NCBI GenBank assembly: GCA_963839165.1
Contig: CAWIUG010000036.1
Coordinates: forward strand, 310,001-374,000
Length of the DNA stretch: 64,000 nucleotides
Source: DATFVA01 sp963839165
GTDB taxonomy: Bacteria > Bacteroidota > Ignavibacteria > Ignavibacteriales > Ignavibacteriaceae
Reading direction: 5' to 3'
Shown here piece after piece: positions 22,550 to 31,467 of this stretch (the stretch's first letter is position 1; the number at the start of each line of letters is the position of its first letter). The position numbers and the translations under genes are program-made. Below the pieces are notes generated by a model. That model did not search any database. It was not told where the DNA came from and saw nothing but the letters and a program-made list of their open reading frames with translations.

Positions 22550-23835
22550 GTAAAACCAGGAAAGAATACAGGAACGGCTGGTCATGGGTGCCTTCTCTAT
22601 ATTTTGCAGAGGGTCTCCCGTATGTAATGGTTATGACCGTCTCCGTTATTATGTATAAACGCCTGGGAATATCAAACACTGACATTGCCGTATATACAAG
22701 TTTGCTCTACCTGCCCTGGGTAGTAAAGCCATTGTGGAGTCCCTTCGTCGATATCCTTAGAACAAAACGCTTCTGGATCATTACAATGCAATTAATTATT
22801 GCATTGGGATTGGGAGGTATAGCTTTTACGGTTACTTTACCATCCTTTTTTGTTCTCACGCTTCTTTTCTTCTGGCTTATCGCATTCAGCTCTGCCACTC
22901 ATGATATAGCCGCCGATGGTTTTTATATGCTGGGATTAACGAAACACGACCAGGTATGGTTTGTCGGCTTCCGCAGTACCTTCTACCGGTTTGCAATGAT
23001 CGCCGGACAAGGGTTGCTTGTAATCTTCGCAGGCTACCTTGAGGTTACTCTTAATGATATTCCTATGGCCTGGATGATCTCATTAGCCGCCATCGGAGTT
23101 CTCTTTTTCCTGTTCTTCCTTTATCATAATTTTATTCTTCCATTCCCAAGGTCCGACGGACCTACCGCTTCGGCTGATGCTAAGTCGATTATGGCCGAAT
23201 TTGTAAAAACCTTCACAGCATTCTTCAAAAAAGATCAGATCGTTGTAATTCTCCTTTTCATTCTGTTCTATAGATTCGGCGAGGCACAGCTTGCCAAGCT
23301 TACCTCTCCTTTCCTTCTTGATCCCAAAGGTGCGGGAGGACTCGCGCTATCAACCGAGAACGTTGGATTCATCTATGGCACCGTGGGCGTCATCGCTTTA
23401 ACACTCGGCGGTTTGCTCGGCGGATTTCTTGCCGCACAAAAAGGATTAAAACAGTGGCTCTGGTGGATGCTTGTTGCAATCAATCTTCCCGATTTTGTGT
23501 ACGTTTATCTTTCGTTCACCCAGAACTCCAGCCTGCTAATAGTTAACATTATGGTAGCAATAGAACAGTTCGGCTACGGGTTCGGCTTCACTGCTTTCCT
23601 GCTTGTACTTATTTATATTTCTGAGGGAAATCATAAAACGGCTCATTATGCGATTGCAACGGGACTTATGGCGCTTGGGATGATGGTGCCCGGCATGATC
23701 AGCGGCTGGATGCAGTCGCTTCTTGGCTATAAATATTTCTTTGTATGGGTGACCGTCTCAACAATTCCCGCTTTTGTAATAACTTATTTTCTAAAGATTG
23801 ATCCTGACTTCGGCAAAAAGACAAATGAAAAATAG
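22546..23835 (+). CDS. ampG: AmpG-like muropeptide permease (MFS)
   Basis: 429 residues with about 12 membrane helices. The start WVPSLYFAEGLPYVMVMTVSVIMYKRLGISNTDIAVYTSLLYLPWVVKPLWSPFVD is the AmpG signature (YxxxGxPxxL, then the KPLWSPxVD loop), and SSATHDIAADGF in the fifth helix region is also family-typical. AmpG proteins import GlcNAc-anhydroMurNAc peptides into the cytoplasm by proton symport. Position between a GlcNAc kinase and a serine hydrolase/NagZ-like pair strongly supports this role. The next gene starts inside its last codons. Confidence 0.88.
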   Translation: MSKTRKEYRNGWSWVPSLYFAEGLPYVMVMTVSVIMYKRLGISNTDIAVYTSLLYLPWVVKPLWSPFVDILRTKRFWIITMQLIIALGLGGIAFTVTLPSFFVLTLLFFWLIAFSSATHDIAADGFYMLGLTKHDQVWFVGFRSTFYRFAMIAGQGLLVIFAGYLEVTLNDIPMAWMISLAAIGVLFFLFFLYHNFILPFPRSDGPTASADAKSIMAEFVKTFTAFFKKDQIVVILLFILFYRFGEAQLAKLTSPFLLDPKGAGGLALSTENVGFIYGTVGVIALTLGGLLGGFLAAQKGLKQWLWWMLVAINLPDFVYVYLSFTQNSSLLIVNIMVAIEQFGYGFGFTAFLLVLIYISEGNHKTAHYAIATGLMALGMMVPGMISGWMQSLLGYKYFFVWVTVSTIPAFVITYFLKIDPDFGKKTNEK

Positions 23836-25078
23836 TCTTCTGCTTATTGTTATAATAATATCAGGGGTTCTCTGGTTCAGTTGTAAGGAATCCGGAAAGA
23901 GTAATGCGGGTAACAGGAATACAGATTCTTCTTTGACCAATAGAGAACACACCATCAACGACACGATCAATCAGGTCACTCCTCTGAAGCTCAAGGGTGT
24001 ACCCCGGAATGATACTATCAGTAATCCCGCATTCTTAAACATTGAGAAGCTGATCAATCATTCTATTAAAGACAGTGCATTTCCGGGTGCTGTGCTGCTC
24101 GTGTGGAAGGATGGAAAAATAATCTTCGAAAAGCCTTTCGGTCGTCTCACTTATGATGACAGCTCGGCAGAAATTACAACTAATACGATTTTCGACCTTG
24201 CCTCGCTTACGAAGGTAATAGCGACAACTACGGCAGCAATGATTTGCGTCGACAGGAACCTGTTCAGCATAAACGATAAAGTGTCAAAATACATTCCGGC
24301 ATTCGCACAGAACGGGAAAGAAAATGTTACCATAAAAAATCTGCTGATGCATAACAGCGGTCTCCCGGCTTATAAAAAGTTTTATGCTATATATACCGAC
24401 CCTCAGCAGGTGATGGATGATATTTATGCCGCGCAGCCTGCATACTCGCCGGGTACAAATACTGTTTACTCGGATCTGGGTATGATTACCCTTGGCAAGG
24501 TGATCGAAAAAGTTACAGGTAAACCCCTTGATATTTTCTGCAATAATGTGATCTTTAAACCGCTGGGAATGAGCGATACTTATTATAATCCTCCAAAAGC
24601 ATTGAGGTACAGAATAGCTCCAACTGAATTTGACCATTACTGGCGGAAAAGACTGCTGATAGGTGAAGTACACGACGAAACAGCTTCCCTTCTGAATGGC
24701 GTTTCGGGTCACGCGGGATTATTCTCCACCGCCGGCGATATTTCCAAAATTCTTCAGATGCTTCTGCAGAAGGGTATGTATGAAGGAAAAAGAATTATTG
24801 ATCCATCCACAGTAAAAATGTTTTTAACACGACAGCCGAACGGCAGAGGTCTCGGCTGGGATATGAAGTCTCCCGCAGGATCTTCCGCCGGAAGTCTCTT
24901 CAGCAGCGAGTCGTATGGTCACACCGGATTTACCGGAACTTCTGTATGGACTGACCCCGTCAGGAATCTTTTTGTTGTATTCCTTACCAACCGTGTCTAC
25001 CCGACTCGTGCGAATAATAAACTTATAAAGATAAGACCGGAGCTTCACGATGAAATTATCAGGAGTACAGTAGACTAA
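23825..25078 (+). CDS. Serine hydrolase of the beta-lactamase class C fold
   Basis: 417 residues from the ATG at 23825, which follows a hydrophobic lipoprotein-like signal (LLLIVIIISGVLWFSC) better than the earlier ATG at 23798. PF00144-type motifs: SxxK in FDLASLTKVIAT, the Tyr motif YSDLG, and HTG in YGHTGFTGT. Members are D-Ala-D-Ala carboxypeptidases, esterases or beta-lactamases acting in the periplasm; with AmpG and a family 3 glycosidase beside it, trimming of peptidoglycan peptides is the likely task. The start overlaps ampG by 11 bases and the stop touches the next ATG. Antibiotic hydrolysis is not implied. Confidence 0.85.
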   Translation: MKNSLLLIVIIISGVLWFSCKESGKSNAGNRNTDSSLTNREHTINDTINQVTPLKLKGVPRNDTISNPAFLNIEKLINHSIKDSAFPGAVLLVWKDGKIIFEKPFGRLTYDDSSAEITTNTIFDLASLTKVIATTTAAMICVDRNLFSINDKVSKYIPAFAQNGKENVTIKNLLMHNSGLPAYKKFYAIYTDPQQVMDDIYAAQPAYSPGTNTVYSDLGMITLGKVIEKVTGKPLDIFCNNVIFKPLGMSDTYYNPPKALRYRIAPTEFDHYWRKRLLIGEVHDETASLLNGVSGHAGLFSTAGDISKILQMLLQKGMYEGKRIIDPSTVKMFLTRQPNGRGLGWDMKSPAGSSAGSLFSSESYGHTGFTGTSVWTDPVRNLFVVFLTNRVYPTRANNKLIKIRPELHDEIIRSTVD

Positions 25079-26425
25079 ATGGAAAAACGAGCTCATAGAA
25101 ATAACTTTGCTTTTACTTTTCTAACTCTGCTGATCTTTGCGCTGTATCCGCCATCTATGAATCCCTCGCTGATCAACATTGATAAAATATTCTCCAATAA
25201 AGTGCCTGATAAGATCTATCCTGATTACCCGCGCGTTTTCAAATTAGATAACGCCGATAAGGATTCTATCGAAGCCCTGATAAAAAATATGAATCTCAGA
25301 GATAAATGCGCACAGATGGTGATGAGCTGGAGTAAAGGTTTTGATTCTGATACTTCCTCTCCTGAATTCAAACGTATAAGTCGACTGGTTAAGAATTCTC
25401 ATATAGGAGGAATAATCTTTTTCCAGGGCGAGATAACAGCCGAACAGCAGATGATCGATGAGCTTCAAAAGCAATCTGAGGTTCCGCTGCTTATTTCTTC
25501 GGATTTTGAGCGGGGACTTGGTTCAAGAATAGAGGATGCTGTGGAGTTTCCTTATAATATGGCCGTCGCCGCTACCGGGAACATTTTCTATGCTTATAAT
25601 ATGGGACGAGCGATAGCTAATAACAGCAAGGCCCTTGGTGTAAGGCAAAATCTGGCTCCTGTAGCTGATGTGAATAACAATCCCCTGAATCCTATTATAA
25701 ATATACGGTCATTCTCGGAGGATAAGGAGATAGTTTCCAGCTACACTATTGCGTTTATTTCCGGTTCAAAAAATGAGAGGGTTATTACAACAGCAAAACA
25801 TTTTCCGGGACATGGAAACACTCAGACCGATTCTCACCTCGATCTGCCTGTAATTCCGGGATCCCGTGCAGAGCTTTTTCAGAATGAACTTGTTCCGTTT
25901 TTACAATCTATAAAGGCGGGAGTTCAGTCAATCATGGTGGGACATCTATACGTTCCTTCACTCCAGGGTGATAATAGAGTACCATCCAGTCTCTCCAAAG
26001 CGATTGTCACCGACCTGCTTCAGAATGAAATAAACTTCGACGGACTGATAATAACAGATGCGCTTAATATGAATGCAGTTACAAAATACTTTTCAGTTGC
26101 TGATGCTGCAATAATGGCCGTTCAGGCGGGCAACGATATTCTCTTAATGCCGCCGGAGGATAACCTTTCGATTGATGCCCTTGTATCCGCGGTAAAAGAC
26201 AGCATTATCAGCATCGAAAGGATAAATCATAGTGTAAGAAAGATATTTGCTACTAAGGTGTGGCTTAGCCGTTCGGGTAAATTGACCGACAGTCCTCAAA
26301 CAACCATTATCGATTCTCTTCAGGAAAATAATAATTCACTCGCACGTGAAATAGCGGAACATTCAATAACACTTATAAAAAACGAAAATAGTATAATACC
26401 AATCGATACTTTTAAAGCCGGTTAA
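25079..26425 (+). CDS. Glycoside hydrolase family 3, N-terminal catalytic domain (frameshifted gene)
   Basis: 448 residues. After a membrane anchor or signal (FAFTFLTLLIFALYPPSM) comes the GH3 TIM barrel: LRDKCAQMVMSW, HIGGIIFFQGE, LISSDFERGLGSRI, and the NagZ-type catalytic loop KHFPGHGNTQTDSHLDLP with the general acid His, plus nucleophile Asp in LIITDALNMNAV. It removes beta-linked GlcNAc from muropeptides or chitin fragments. The frame ends early at a TAA because of one extra T in TTTTAAA (26410-26416); the rest of the gene continues one frame over to 26912. It is the last gene of the muropeptide operon. Confidence 0.88.
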   Translation: MEKRAHRNNFAFTFLTLLIFALYPPSMNPSLINIDKIFSNKVPDKIYPDYPRVFKLDNADKDSIEALIKNMNLRDKCAQMVMSWSKGFDSDTSSPEFKRISRLVKNSHIGGIIFFQGEITAEQQMIDELQKQSEVPLLISSDFERGLGSRIEDAVEFPYNMAVAATGNIFYAYNMGRAIANNSKALGVRQNLAPVADVNNNPLNPIINIRSFSEDKEIVSSYTIAFISGSKNERVITTAKHFPGHGNTQTDSHLDLPVIPGSRAELFQNELVPFLQSIKAGVQSIMVGHLYVPSLQGDNRVPSSLSKAIVTDLLQNEINFDGLIITDALNMNAVTKYFSVADAAIMAVQAGNDILLMPPEDNLSIDALVSAVKDSIISIERINHSVRKIFATKVWLSRSGKLTDSPQTTIIDSLQENNNSLAREIAEHSITLIKNENSIIPIDTFKAG

Positions 26426-26912
26426 GATTGGATGTATTACGATTACAGACGGTTTAAAGACTGACAAAAAGGAGATATTCGGGAAGCTGGTAAGCAATAC
26501 GTTCAAAAAAACGAAAGCATTTTTCATCGACAGGAAAAGCAATGGAAGAGATTACAGCAAAGCACTCAATATCGTTCGGAGTTCTGATCTTGTGATATTG
26601 CCGGTGTTTATGAGGCTGCGGTCAGACAATGATACGCTCACTTTAGCATACCACGAGAAATTCCTAAAAGAAATTCTGAAAGGCAGAAAGCCGGTAATAA
26701 TGGTTAGTCTTGACGACCCATACCTGCTTTCAGTTTTGCCTTCTGCAAAAGTTTATTTATGTTCATACGGAAATCCAGAAGTTTCGCAGAAGGCCGCTTT
26801 TGATGCGGTGACCGGAAGGATAAGAACAACAGGTAAACTTCCGATTTCAATTCCGAATACGGACTTCAAGCTGGGTTATGGATTAACCACCGGGACTGTT
26901 CCAAACCCTTAG
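26414..26912 (+). CDS. GH3 C-terminal domain fragment (frameshifted gene)
   Basis: Continues the glycosidase at 25079. Reading from the TTTTAAA site gives KPVKIGCITITDGLKTD, then KTKAFFIDRKSNGRDYSKALNIVRSSDLVILPV, KPVIMVSLDDPYLLSVLPSAKVYLCSYGNPEVSQKAAFDAVTGRIRTTGKLPISIP, which is the GH3 C-terminal alpha/beta sandwich ending in the GKLPISIP motif. The only in-frame ATG is at 26592 and is unlikely to be a true start. Restoring the frame gives one protein of about 610 residues, the usual size for Bacteroidota GH3 enzymes of this class. Confidence 0.82.
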
Positions 26913-26970
26913 GACAAGCTGTATCAGGCTTTCCCCGCTCTGAACTGGAGAGAAAGGAAAGACCTAGTTG

Positions 26971-27052
26971 AAACTTCGTAGAAGTTTAATATCTGTAAAG
27001 AAGTCTACTCATACATACATAACATCCTCGTAGAGGATGAACGATGAAAACA
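26971..27052 (+). repeat. Cluster C of the GTA-loop hairpin repeat (two copies)
   Basis: AAACTTC-GTA-GAAGTTT (26971-26987, tail AATATCTGTAAAG) and CATCCTC-GTA-GAGGATG (27023-27039, tail AACGATGAAAAC), 52 bp apart. Both stems are perfect 7-bp complements although their sequences differ. They lie between the glycosidase and a DUF819 gene. Confidence 0.8.
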
Positions 27053-27090
27053 TAATGCTCTTTTACCCTTAACATCTTCCGGAGGACCTA

Positions 27091-28233
27091 TTGTTCGAAG
27101 GCACCCTTATCAGCGCTGATAACCACTGGGGGTTGTGGGCGGTTCTTTTCATTATTGCCGCCTTTAGCCTGTGGGCTGAAAAATCCAGAATCGGCTCAAA
27201 ACTATCTGCTGTCGTCATTGCTATCATCGCCGCGTTTATCCTCTCGAATCTTTCAATAATTCCTACAGAAGCCCCGGCCTATGACATGGTATGGTCGTAT
27301 CTCGTTCCCCTTGCTATTCCCCTGTTGCTTTTCAGGGCTAACCTCAGAAGAATAATTAAGGAAGCAGGGCCCACGCTGATAGCCTTCCTCTTCGGTGCTG
27401 TCGGAACTATCATAGGAACGTTAATTTCCTTCGAAATTTTCTCTCTTGGTCCTGAGGGCTGGAAGCTTGCGGGTATCTTCTGCTCAACCTATATCGGCGG
27501 TTCTATGAACTACGTGGCAACAGCTGCCGCCCTTCAGCTTAATGCTGGTGATCTCCTCACTGCCGGAGTTGCTGCCGATAACCTGGTGATGGCAGCCTAC
27601 TTCATCGTACTATTTGCTCTCCCTTCTGCCGCAATCCTTAAAAAGATGTATTCGACTAAGCACGATGCAAAGGCTGAATTAATTGCAGATGATATTCAGA
27701 TGGAAGAACAAAAAAGGCCGGATCTTTTTAATATGGCAAAAGCGCTTGCACTGGGATTTAGTATCTGTGCAGTCGGGTTCGGATTATCTGATCTTATTAA
27801 TGTTCAGGGAAGCGGTATTTTAATCATCACCGCACTTGTGGTCATCGCCGCCACCGTTTTTCCTAAACAGGTAGGAAAGATAGAGGGAGCCGACCAGATC
27901 GGGGCTCTCCTGATGCAGGTATTCTTTGTCGTTATTGGAGCAAGTGCAAATTTGTATGTTGTACTGAGAGTTGGGCCCATCTTATTTTTCTTCGCCGCGG
28001 TTATTCTGCTGGTACATTTGATTTTTATTCTTGCAGCCGGGAAGTTATTTAAGCTTGATCTTGCTGAGATTGTAATTGCATCAAACGCGAATATGGGAGG
28101 ACCAACGACAGCGGCCGCCATGGCTGTTGCCCGTAAATGGAAAGATCTTGTAATCCCTGCAGTACTTTGCGGAACACTCGGTTATGCGATTGCAACTTTT
28201 ATCGGTGTTGCAATCGGCAACTTTTTGAAATAA
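27091..28233 (+). CDS. DUF819 family membrane protein
   Basis: 380 residues with about 10 membrane segments and the conserved family blocks FCSTYIGGSMNYVATAAALQL (about 130-150) and IVIASNANMGGPTTAAAMAVARKWKDLVIPAVLCGTLGYAIATF near the end. The two inverted GGS/GGP motifs suggest a repeated transporter-like fold, but no substrate is established. A TTG start at 27091 is preferred because GGAGGA lies five bases before it. It stands alone after the repeat cluster and before a small YciI gene. Confidence 0.87.
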   Translation: MFEGTLISADNHWGLWAVLFIIAAFSLWAEKSRIGSKLSAVVIAIIAAFILSNLSIIPTEAPAYDMVWSYLVPLAIPLLLFRANLRRIIKEAGPTLIAFLFGAVGTIIGTLISFEIFSLGPEGWKLAGIFCSTYIGGSMNYVATAAALQLNAGDLLTAGVAADNLVMAAYFIVLFALPSAAILKKMYSTKHDAKAELIADDIQMEEQKRPDLFNMAKALALGFSICAVGFGLSDLINVQGSGILIITALVVIAATVFPKQVGKIEGADQIGALLMQVFFVVIGASANLYVVLRVGPILFFFAAVILLVHLIFILAAGKLFKLDLAEIVIASNANMGGPTTAAAMAVARKWKDLVIPAVLCGTLGYAIATFIGVAIGNFLK

Positions 28234-28251
28234 AATATACCTGGATAAACT

Positions 28252-28548
28252 ATGAAGCACTTTATAATTATTATACATTATATAGAATCAGTAGAAAGAG
28301 TAAATGAGATCCGTCCCCGCCATCGTGAGTTTCTGGAGAAAGGATATAAAGATGGAATCGTGCTGTACTCGGGGCCCCAGGTGCCGAGGACAGGAGGACT
28401 GATAGTCGCACGCGGCAAAACATCTGAAGAAGTTAAGAGCTTCTTCAGCAATGACCCTTATCAGAAAGAAAAAGCTGCGGAGTATCAGTTCATAGAATTT
28501 GAACCTGTACATTATCAGGATTTCCTTAAAAACTGGATAGGTGCTTAG
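28252..28548 (+). CDS. YciI-related protein
   Basis: 98-residue ferredoxin-like alpha/beta domain of the YCII family. The paired residues seen as active-site in this family are visible: His in RPRHREFL and Asp in NDPYQKEKAAEY. Members are small cytoplasmic proteins, sometimes enzymes of chloroaromatic breakdown, mostly without known role. It lies 18 bases after the DUF819 gene on the same strand, so the two are probably co-transcribed. Confidence 0.85.
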   Translation: MKHFIIIIHYIESVERVNEIRPRHREFLEKGYKDGIVLYSGPQVPRTGGLIVARGKTSEEVKSFFSNDPYQKEKAAEYQFIEFEPVHYQDFLKNWIGA

Positions 28549-28637
28549 GACCGCCATCTCTTCAAAAAAGTCTGGTCACATTGGTTAACATTCGATTACT
28601 CATTTTATTATTTTAACAGAAATAAAATGGAAAGTTT

Positions 28638-28826
28638 ATGGCTCTAAAAAGATCCTACAATAAAATGATCGCCGGTGTCTGTGCCGGACTTGCAGAATGG
28701 CTTGGATGGGATCCTACTGTTGTTCGGGTGGGTTATGTGTTGTTGTCTGTTCTCAGCGCGGCATTCCCGGGCATACTGGTTTATATCATTTTGTGGATTG
28801 TAATGCCCCCTCCGGATGCCCCCTAA
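28638..28826 (+). CDS. PspC domain protein
   Basis: 62-residue small membrane protein: KRSYNKMIAGVCAGLAEWLGWDPTVVRVGYVLLSV followed by a hydrophobic helix LVYIILWIVMPPPDAP. This is the PspC domain alone, without other domains. In enterobacteria PspC acts in phage-shock response; short stand-alone forms are common and their role is not defined. It precedes a sorbosone-dehydrogenase-like gene by 15 bases with an AGGAGGA ribosome-binding site for the latter. Confidence 0.88.
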   Translation: MALKRSYNKMIAGVCAGLAEWLGWDPTVVRVGYVLLSVLSAAFPGILVYIILWIVMPPPDAP

Positions 28827-28841
28827 AATAAGGAGGATTTT

Positions 28842-29963
28842 ATGAGAAGTATTAATTTTAAGATGGCGATTGCAGTGCTGCCTTTAATGGTACTGGCTGT
28901 TTTCTGTAATTCGAAGGATGAACTGGTATCGGGAAAACAGGGTGATATAAAGCTTCCACCGGGATTTAAGATTGATGTTTACGCAGAAGTTCCAGGGGCA
29001 AGGTCGATGGCATTAAGTAAATCAGGCGTCCTTTTTGTTGGAACCAGGGGAGAAGGCAAAGTTTATGCAATCCTGGATACTAATAATGATAAGAAAGCCG
29101 ACAAGGTTATTACAATTGCAGATGGACTTGATACTCCTAACGGTGTTGCTTTGCACGACGGCGATCTTTATGTAGCTGAGATCAGCCGTGTTATAAAGTA
29201 TCCCGACATAGAAAATCATCTGGATAACCCTCCTCCCCCTGTTGTTGTAAATAACAGCTTCCCCACATCCAGAAGTCATGGATGGAAGTTTATAAAATTT
29301 GGTCCCGACGGAAAACTCTACGTTCCGGTAGGTGCGCCCTGCAACATCTGCAAGAGTGATGATGAACGCTTTGCATCGATAATGAGGATGAATCCTGATG
29401 GCAGCGATCTTGAAGTTTATGAACACGGGATAAGAAATACTGTGGGATTCGACTGGTCACCGATTGACGGCGTACTCTGGTTCACCGATAATGGCCGGGA
29501 TATGCTGGGTGATAATGTCCCTCCCGATGAGCTTAACCGGGCTCCTGAGAAAGGAATGAACTTCGGTTATCCTTACATGCACGGCAAGGATATACGCGAT
29601 CCCGAATTCGGCAAGGGTGTTGATTTATCTAAATTTACAAAACCGGTTCAGGAATTGGGTCCTCATGTGGCAGCACTCGGAATGGAGTTCTATACAGGTA
29701 ATATGTTCCCCCAAAAGTATAAAAACTCGATCTTCATTGCCGAGCATGGCTCCTGGAACAGGAGCAAAAAGATTGGCTATCGTGTAATGTTTGTTAAGCT
29801 TGATGGAAATAATCCTGTAAGCAAGGAACCTTTCGCTGAGGGATGGCTGCAAAGTGAATCTGTATCAGGCAGACCGGTCGATGTAGAACAGATGAGCGAC
29901 GGTTCACTTCTGGTTAGCGATGATTACGCGGGAATGATTTACAGAATTAGCTACGGGGATTAG
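28842..29963 (+). CDS. Sorbosone/PQQ-dependent aldose dehydrogenase-like beta-propeller
   Basis: 373 residues. N-terminal signal (FKMAIAVLPLMVLAVFC), then a six-bladed propeller: LPPGFKIDVYAEVPGARSMALS, LYVPVGAPCNICKSDDERFASIMRMNPDGSDLEVYEHGIRNTVGFDWSP, WFTDNGRDMLGDNVPPDELN, and FIAEHGSWNRSKKIGYRV. These are the conserved blocks of the sorbosone dehydrogenase / soluble glucose dehydrogenase family, including the catalytic-site GIRNTVG-type block. It probably oxidises a sugar or related aldehyde in the periplasm with PQQ; no PQQ synthesis genes are in view. A quinol oxidase lies downstream, which could accept the electrons. Confidence 0.86.
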   Translation: MRSINFKMAIAVLPLMVLAVFCNSKDELVSGKQGDIKLPPGFKIDVYAEVPGARSMALSKSGVLFVGTRGEGKVYAILDTNNDKKADKVITIADGLDTPNGVALHDGDLYVAEISRVIKYPDIENHLDNPPPPVVVNNSFPTSRSHGWKFIKFGPDGKLYVPVGAPCNICKSDDERFASIMRMNPDGSDLEVYEHGIRNTVGFDWSPIDGVLWFTDNGRDMLGDNVPPDELNRAPEKGMNFGYPYMHGKDIRDPEFGKGVDLSKFTKPVQELGPHVAALGMEFYTGNMFPQKYKNSIFIAEHGSWNRSKKIGYRVMFVKLDGNNPVSKEPFAEGWLQSESVSGRPVDVEQMSDGSLLVSDDYAGMIYRISYGD

Positions 29964-30144
29964 ATTCCGAATATCGGAGAGTATGTTATCGTGAATATTT
30001 GTGCATATAAATGTTCAGGTAATATATCCCGTCCTGCCGCCGGACATTTTGTTAGCGATTTCATATAAAAGCTTCACCTGATGAAGTTTAAATTAACTTT
30101 TCCTAAGTTTCAAATGAGCATTTACTAAAAAAAGGTACTTTGCA

Positions 30145-31467
30145 TTGGACAATCTTCTTGCGGCCCGTTTAACGATGTCAATCACCCTGGGGTTTCACAT
30201 TATCCTTGCCTGCATCGGGATGACAATGCCTTTTCTGATGGTTGTTTCTCACTGGCTCTGGATTAAGAAGAAAAACAAGATATACCTCGACCTTACAAAA
30301 ACCTGGTCGAAGGGCGTGGCTATTTTCTTCGCTATCGGCGCGGTGTCGGGAACGGCTTTGTCCTTTGAACTTGGACTCTTATGGCCGGGATTTATGAAGC
30401 ATGCCGGACCAATTATAGGTATGCCTTTCAGCTGGGAAGGAACTGCGTTCTTCATCGAGGCAATATGTATAGGCCTTTTCCTGTATGGCTGGAACAGACT
30501 TAAACCCTATGTTCACTGGGCTTCGGGATTAATGGTAGGTGTTTCAGGTGTAATTTCAGGTATATTCGTTGTAACAGCGAATGCCTGGATGAATGCTCCC
30601 GCAGGGTTCGACTGGGTGAACGGACAGGCTTTTAACATCCGTCCTTTCGAAGCGATGTTTAATCCTGCCTGGGTCAGTGAAACTCTTCATATGACTATTG
30701 CGGCTTTTGAAGCAACCGCTTTCGGCGTTGCGGGTATTCACGCTATCCTCTTATTAAGAAAGCATAATTTTGAGATTCATAAGAAGGCTATTATTATCGC
30801 GTTAAGTTTCGGGAGTATCTTTGCGGTACTTCAGCCTCTAAGCGGCGACCATAGCGCAAAAGATGTTGCTGGTCGCCAGCCTGAAAAGCTTGCTGCTATG
30901 GAGGGCTTGTTCCACGCAGAGCAGAGCGCGGGTTTAACGATAGGCGGGATCCCGGATGTACAAAATCAAAAAATGGACCTTGGAATTAAGATACCCGGCT
31001 TCCTAAGCTTTCTTGCTTATGGTGATTTCAATGCTGAAGTAAAAGGGCTTAATGATTTTCCGCGTGAAAACTGGCCGCCGGTTGTTCCGGTTCATATTGC
31101 TTTTCAGCTCATGGTCGCCTGCGGTTTTTTCCTTGCTGCTGTGGGAGTGGTGTTCTGGCTTCTACGGTGGAAATGGAAGGATTACCTGTTTAGAAGAAAA
31201 TTCCTCTGGCTCGCCGCGGTTGCAACTCCGCTGGGATTCCTGGCCGTTGAGGCAGGATGGACGGTTACCGAAGTCGGCCGTCAACCCTGGATTATATATA
31301 ATATCATGAGGACTGCAGATGCTGTTACACCGGTACCGGGTCAGGTTGTCCATCTCTCTGTATTCGTATTTATTTATCTTATACTGACAATCGTAGCTGT
31401 CTGGCTTATGAGGCGTCAGGTCAGGGCTCTGCATGCATCACAAACACCAGAAAAACCAGGATCATAA
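30145..31467 (+). CDS. cydA: Cytochrome bd ubiquinol oxidase subunit I
   Basis: 440 residues with about 9 membrane helices. Haem b595 ligand His in SITLGFHIILACIG, haem b558 ligands His (in SETLHMTIAAFEATAFG) and Met, quinol-loop motif GRQPEKLAAMEGLFHAEQ and the family block GWTVTEVGRQPWIIYNIMRT are all seen. The Q loop is short, as in Firmicutes and Bacteroidota enzymes. It reduces oxygen to water with quinol at high affinity. Start is TTG at 30145; the ORF ends one base before the cydB ATG. No CydX or CydCD genes are nearby. Confidence 0.96.
   Translation: MDNLLAARLTMSITLGFHIILACIGMTMPFLMVVSHWLWIKKKNKIYLDLTKTWSKGVAIFFAIGAVSGTALSFELGLLWPGFMKHAGPIIGMPFSWEGTAFFIEAICIGLFLYGWNRLKPYVHWASGLMVGVSGVISGIFVVTANAWMNAPAGFDWVNGQAFNIRPFEAMFNPAWVSETLHMTIAAFEATAFGVAGIHAILLLRKHNFEIHKKAIIIALSFGSIFAVLQPLSGDHSAKDVAGRQPEKLAAMEGLFHAEQSAGLTIGGIPDVQNQKMDLGIKIPGFLSFLAYGDFNAEVKGLNDFPRENWPPVVPVHIAFQLMVACGFFLAAVGVVFWLLRWKWKDYLFRRKFLWLAAVATPLGFLAVEAGWTVTEVGRQPWIIYNIMRTADAVTPVPGQVVHLSVFVFIYLILTIVAVWLMRRQVRALHASQTPEKPGS

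Noticed and set aside
23798..23824. Earlier ATG for the serine hydrolase
   Set aside because: It would put nine polar residues before the signal peptide and overlap ampG further; the ATG at 23825 starts MKNSLLLIV directly.
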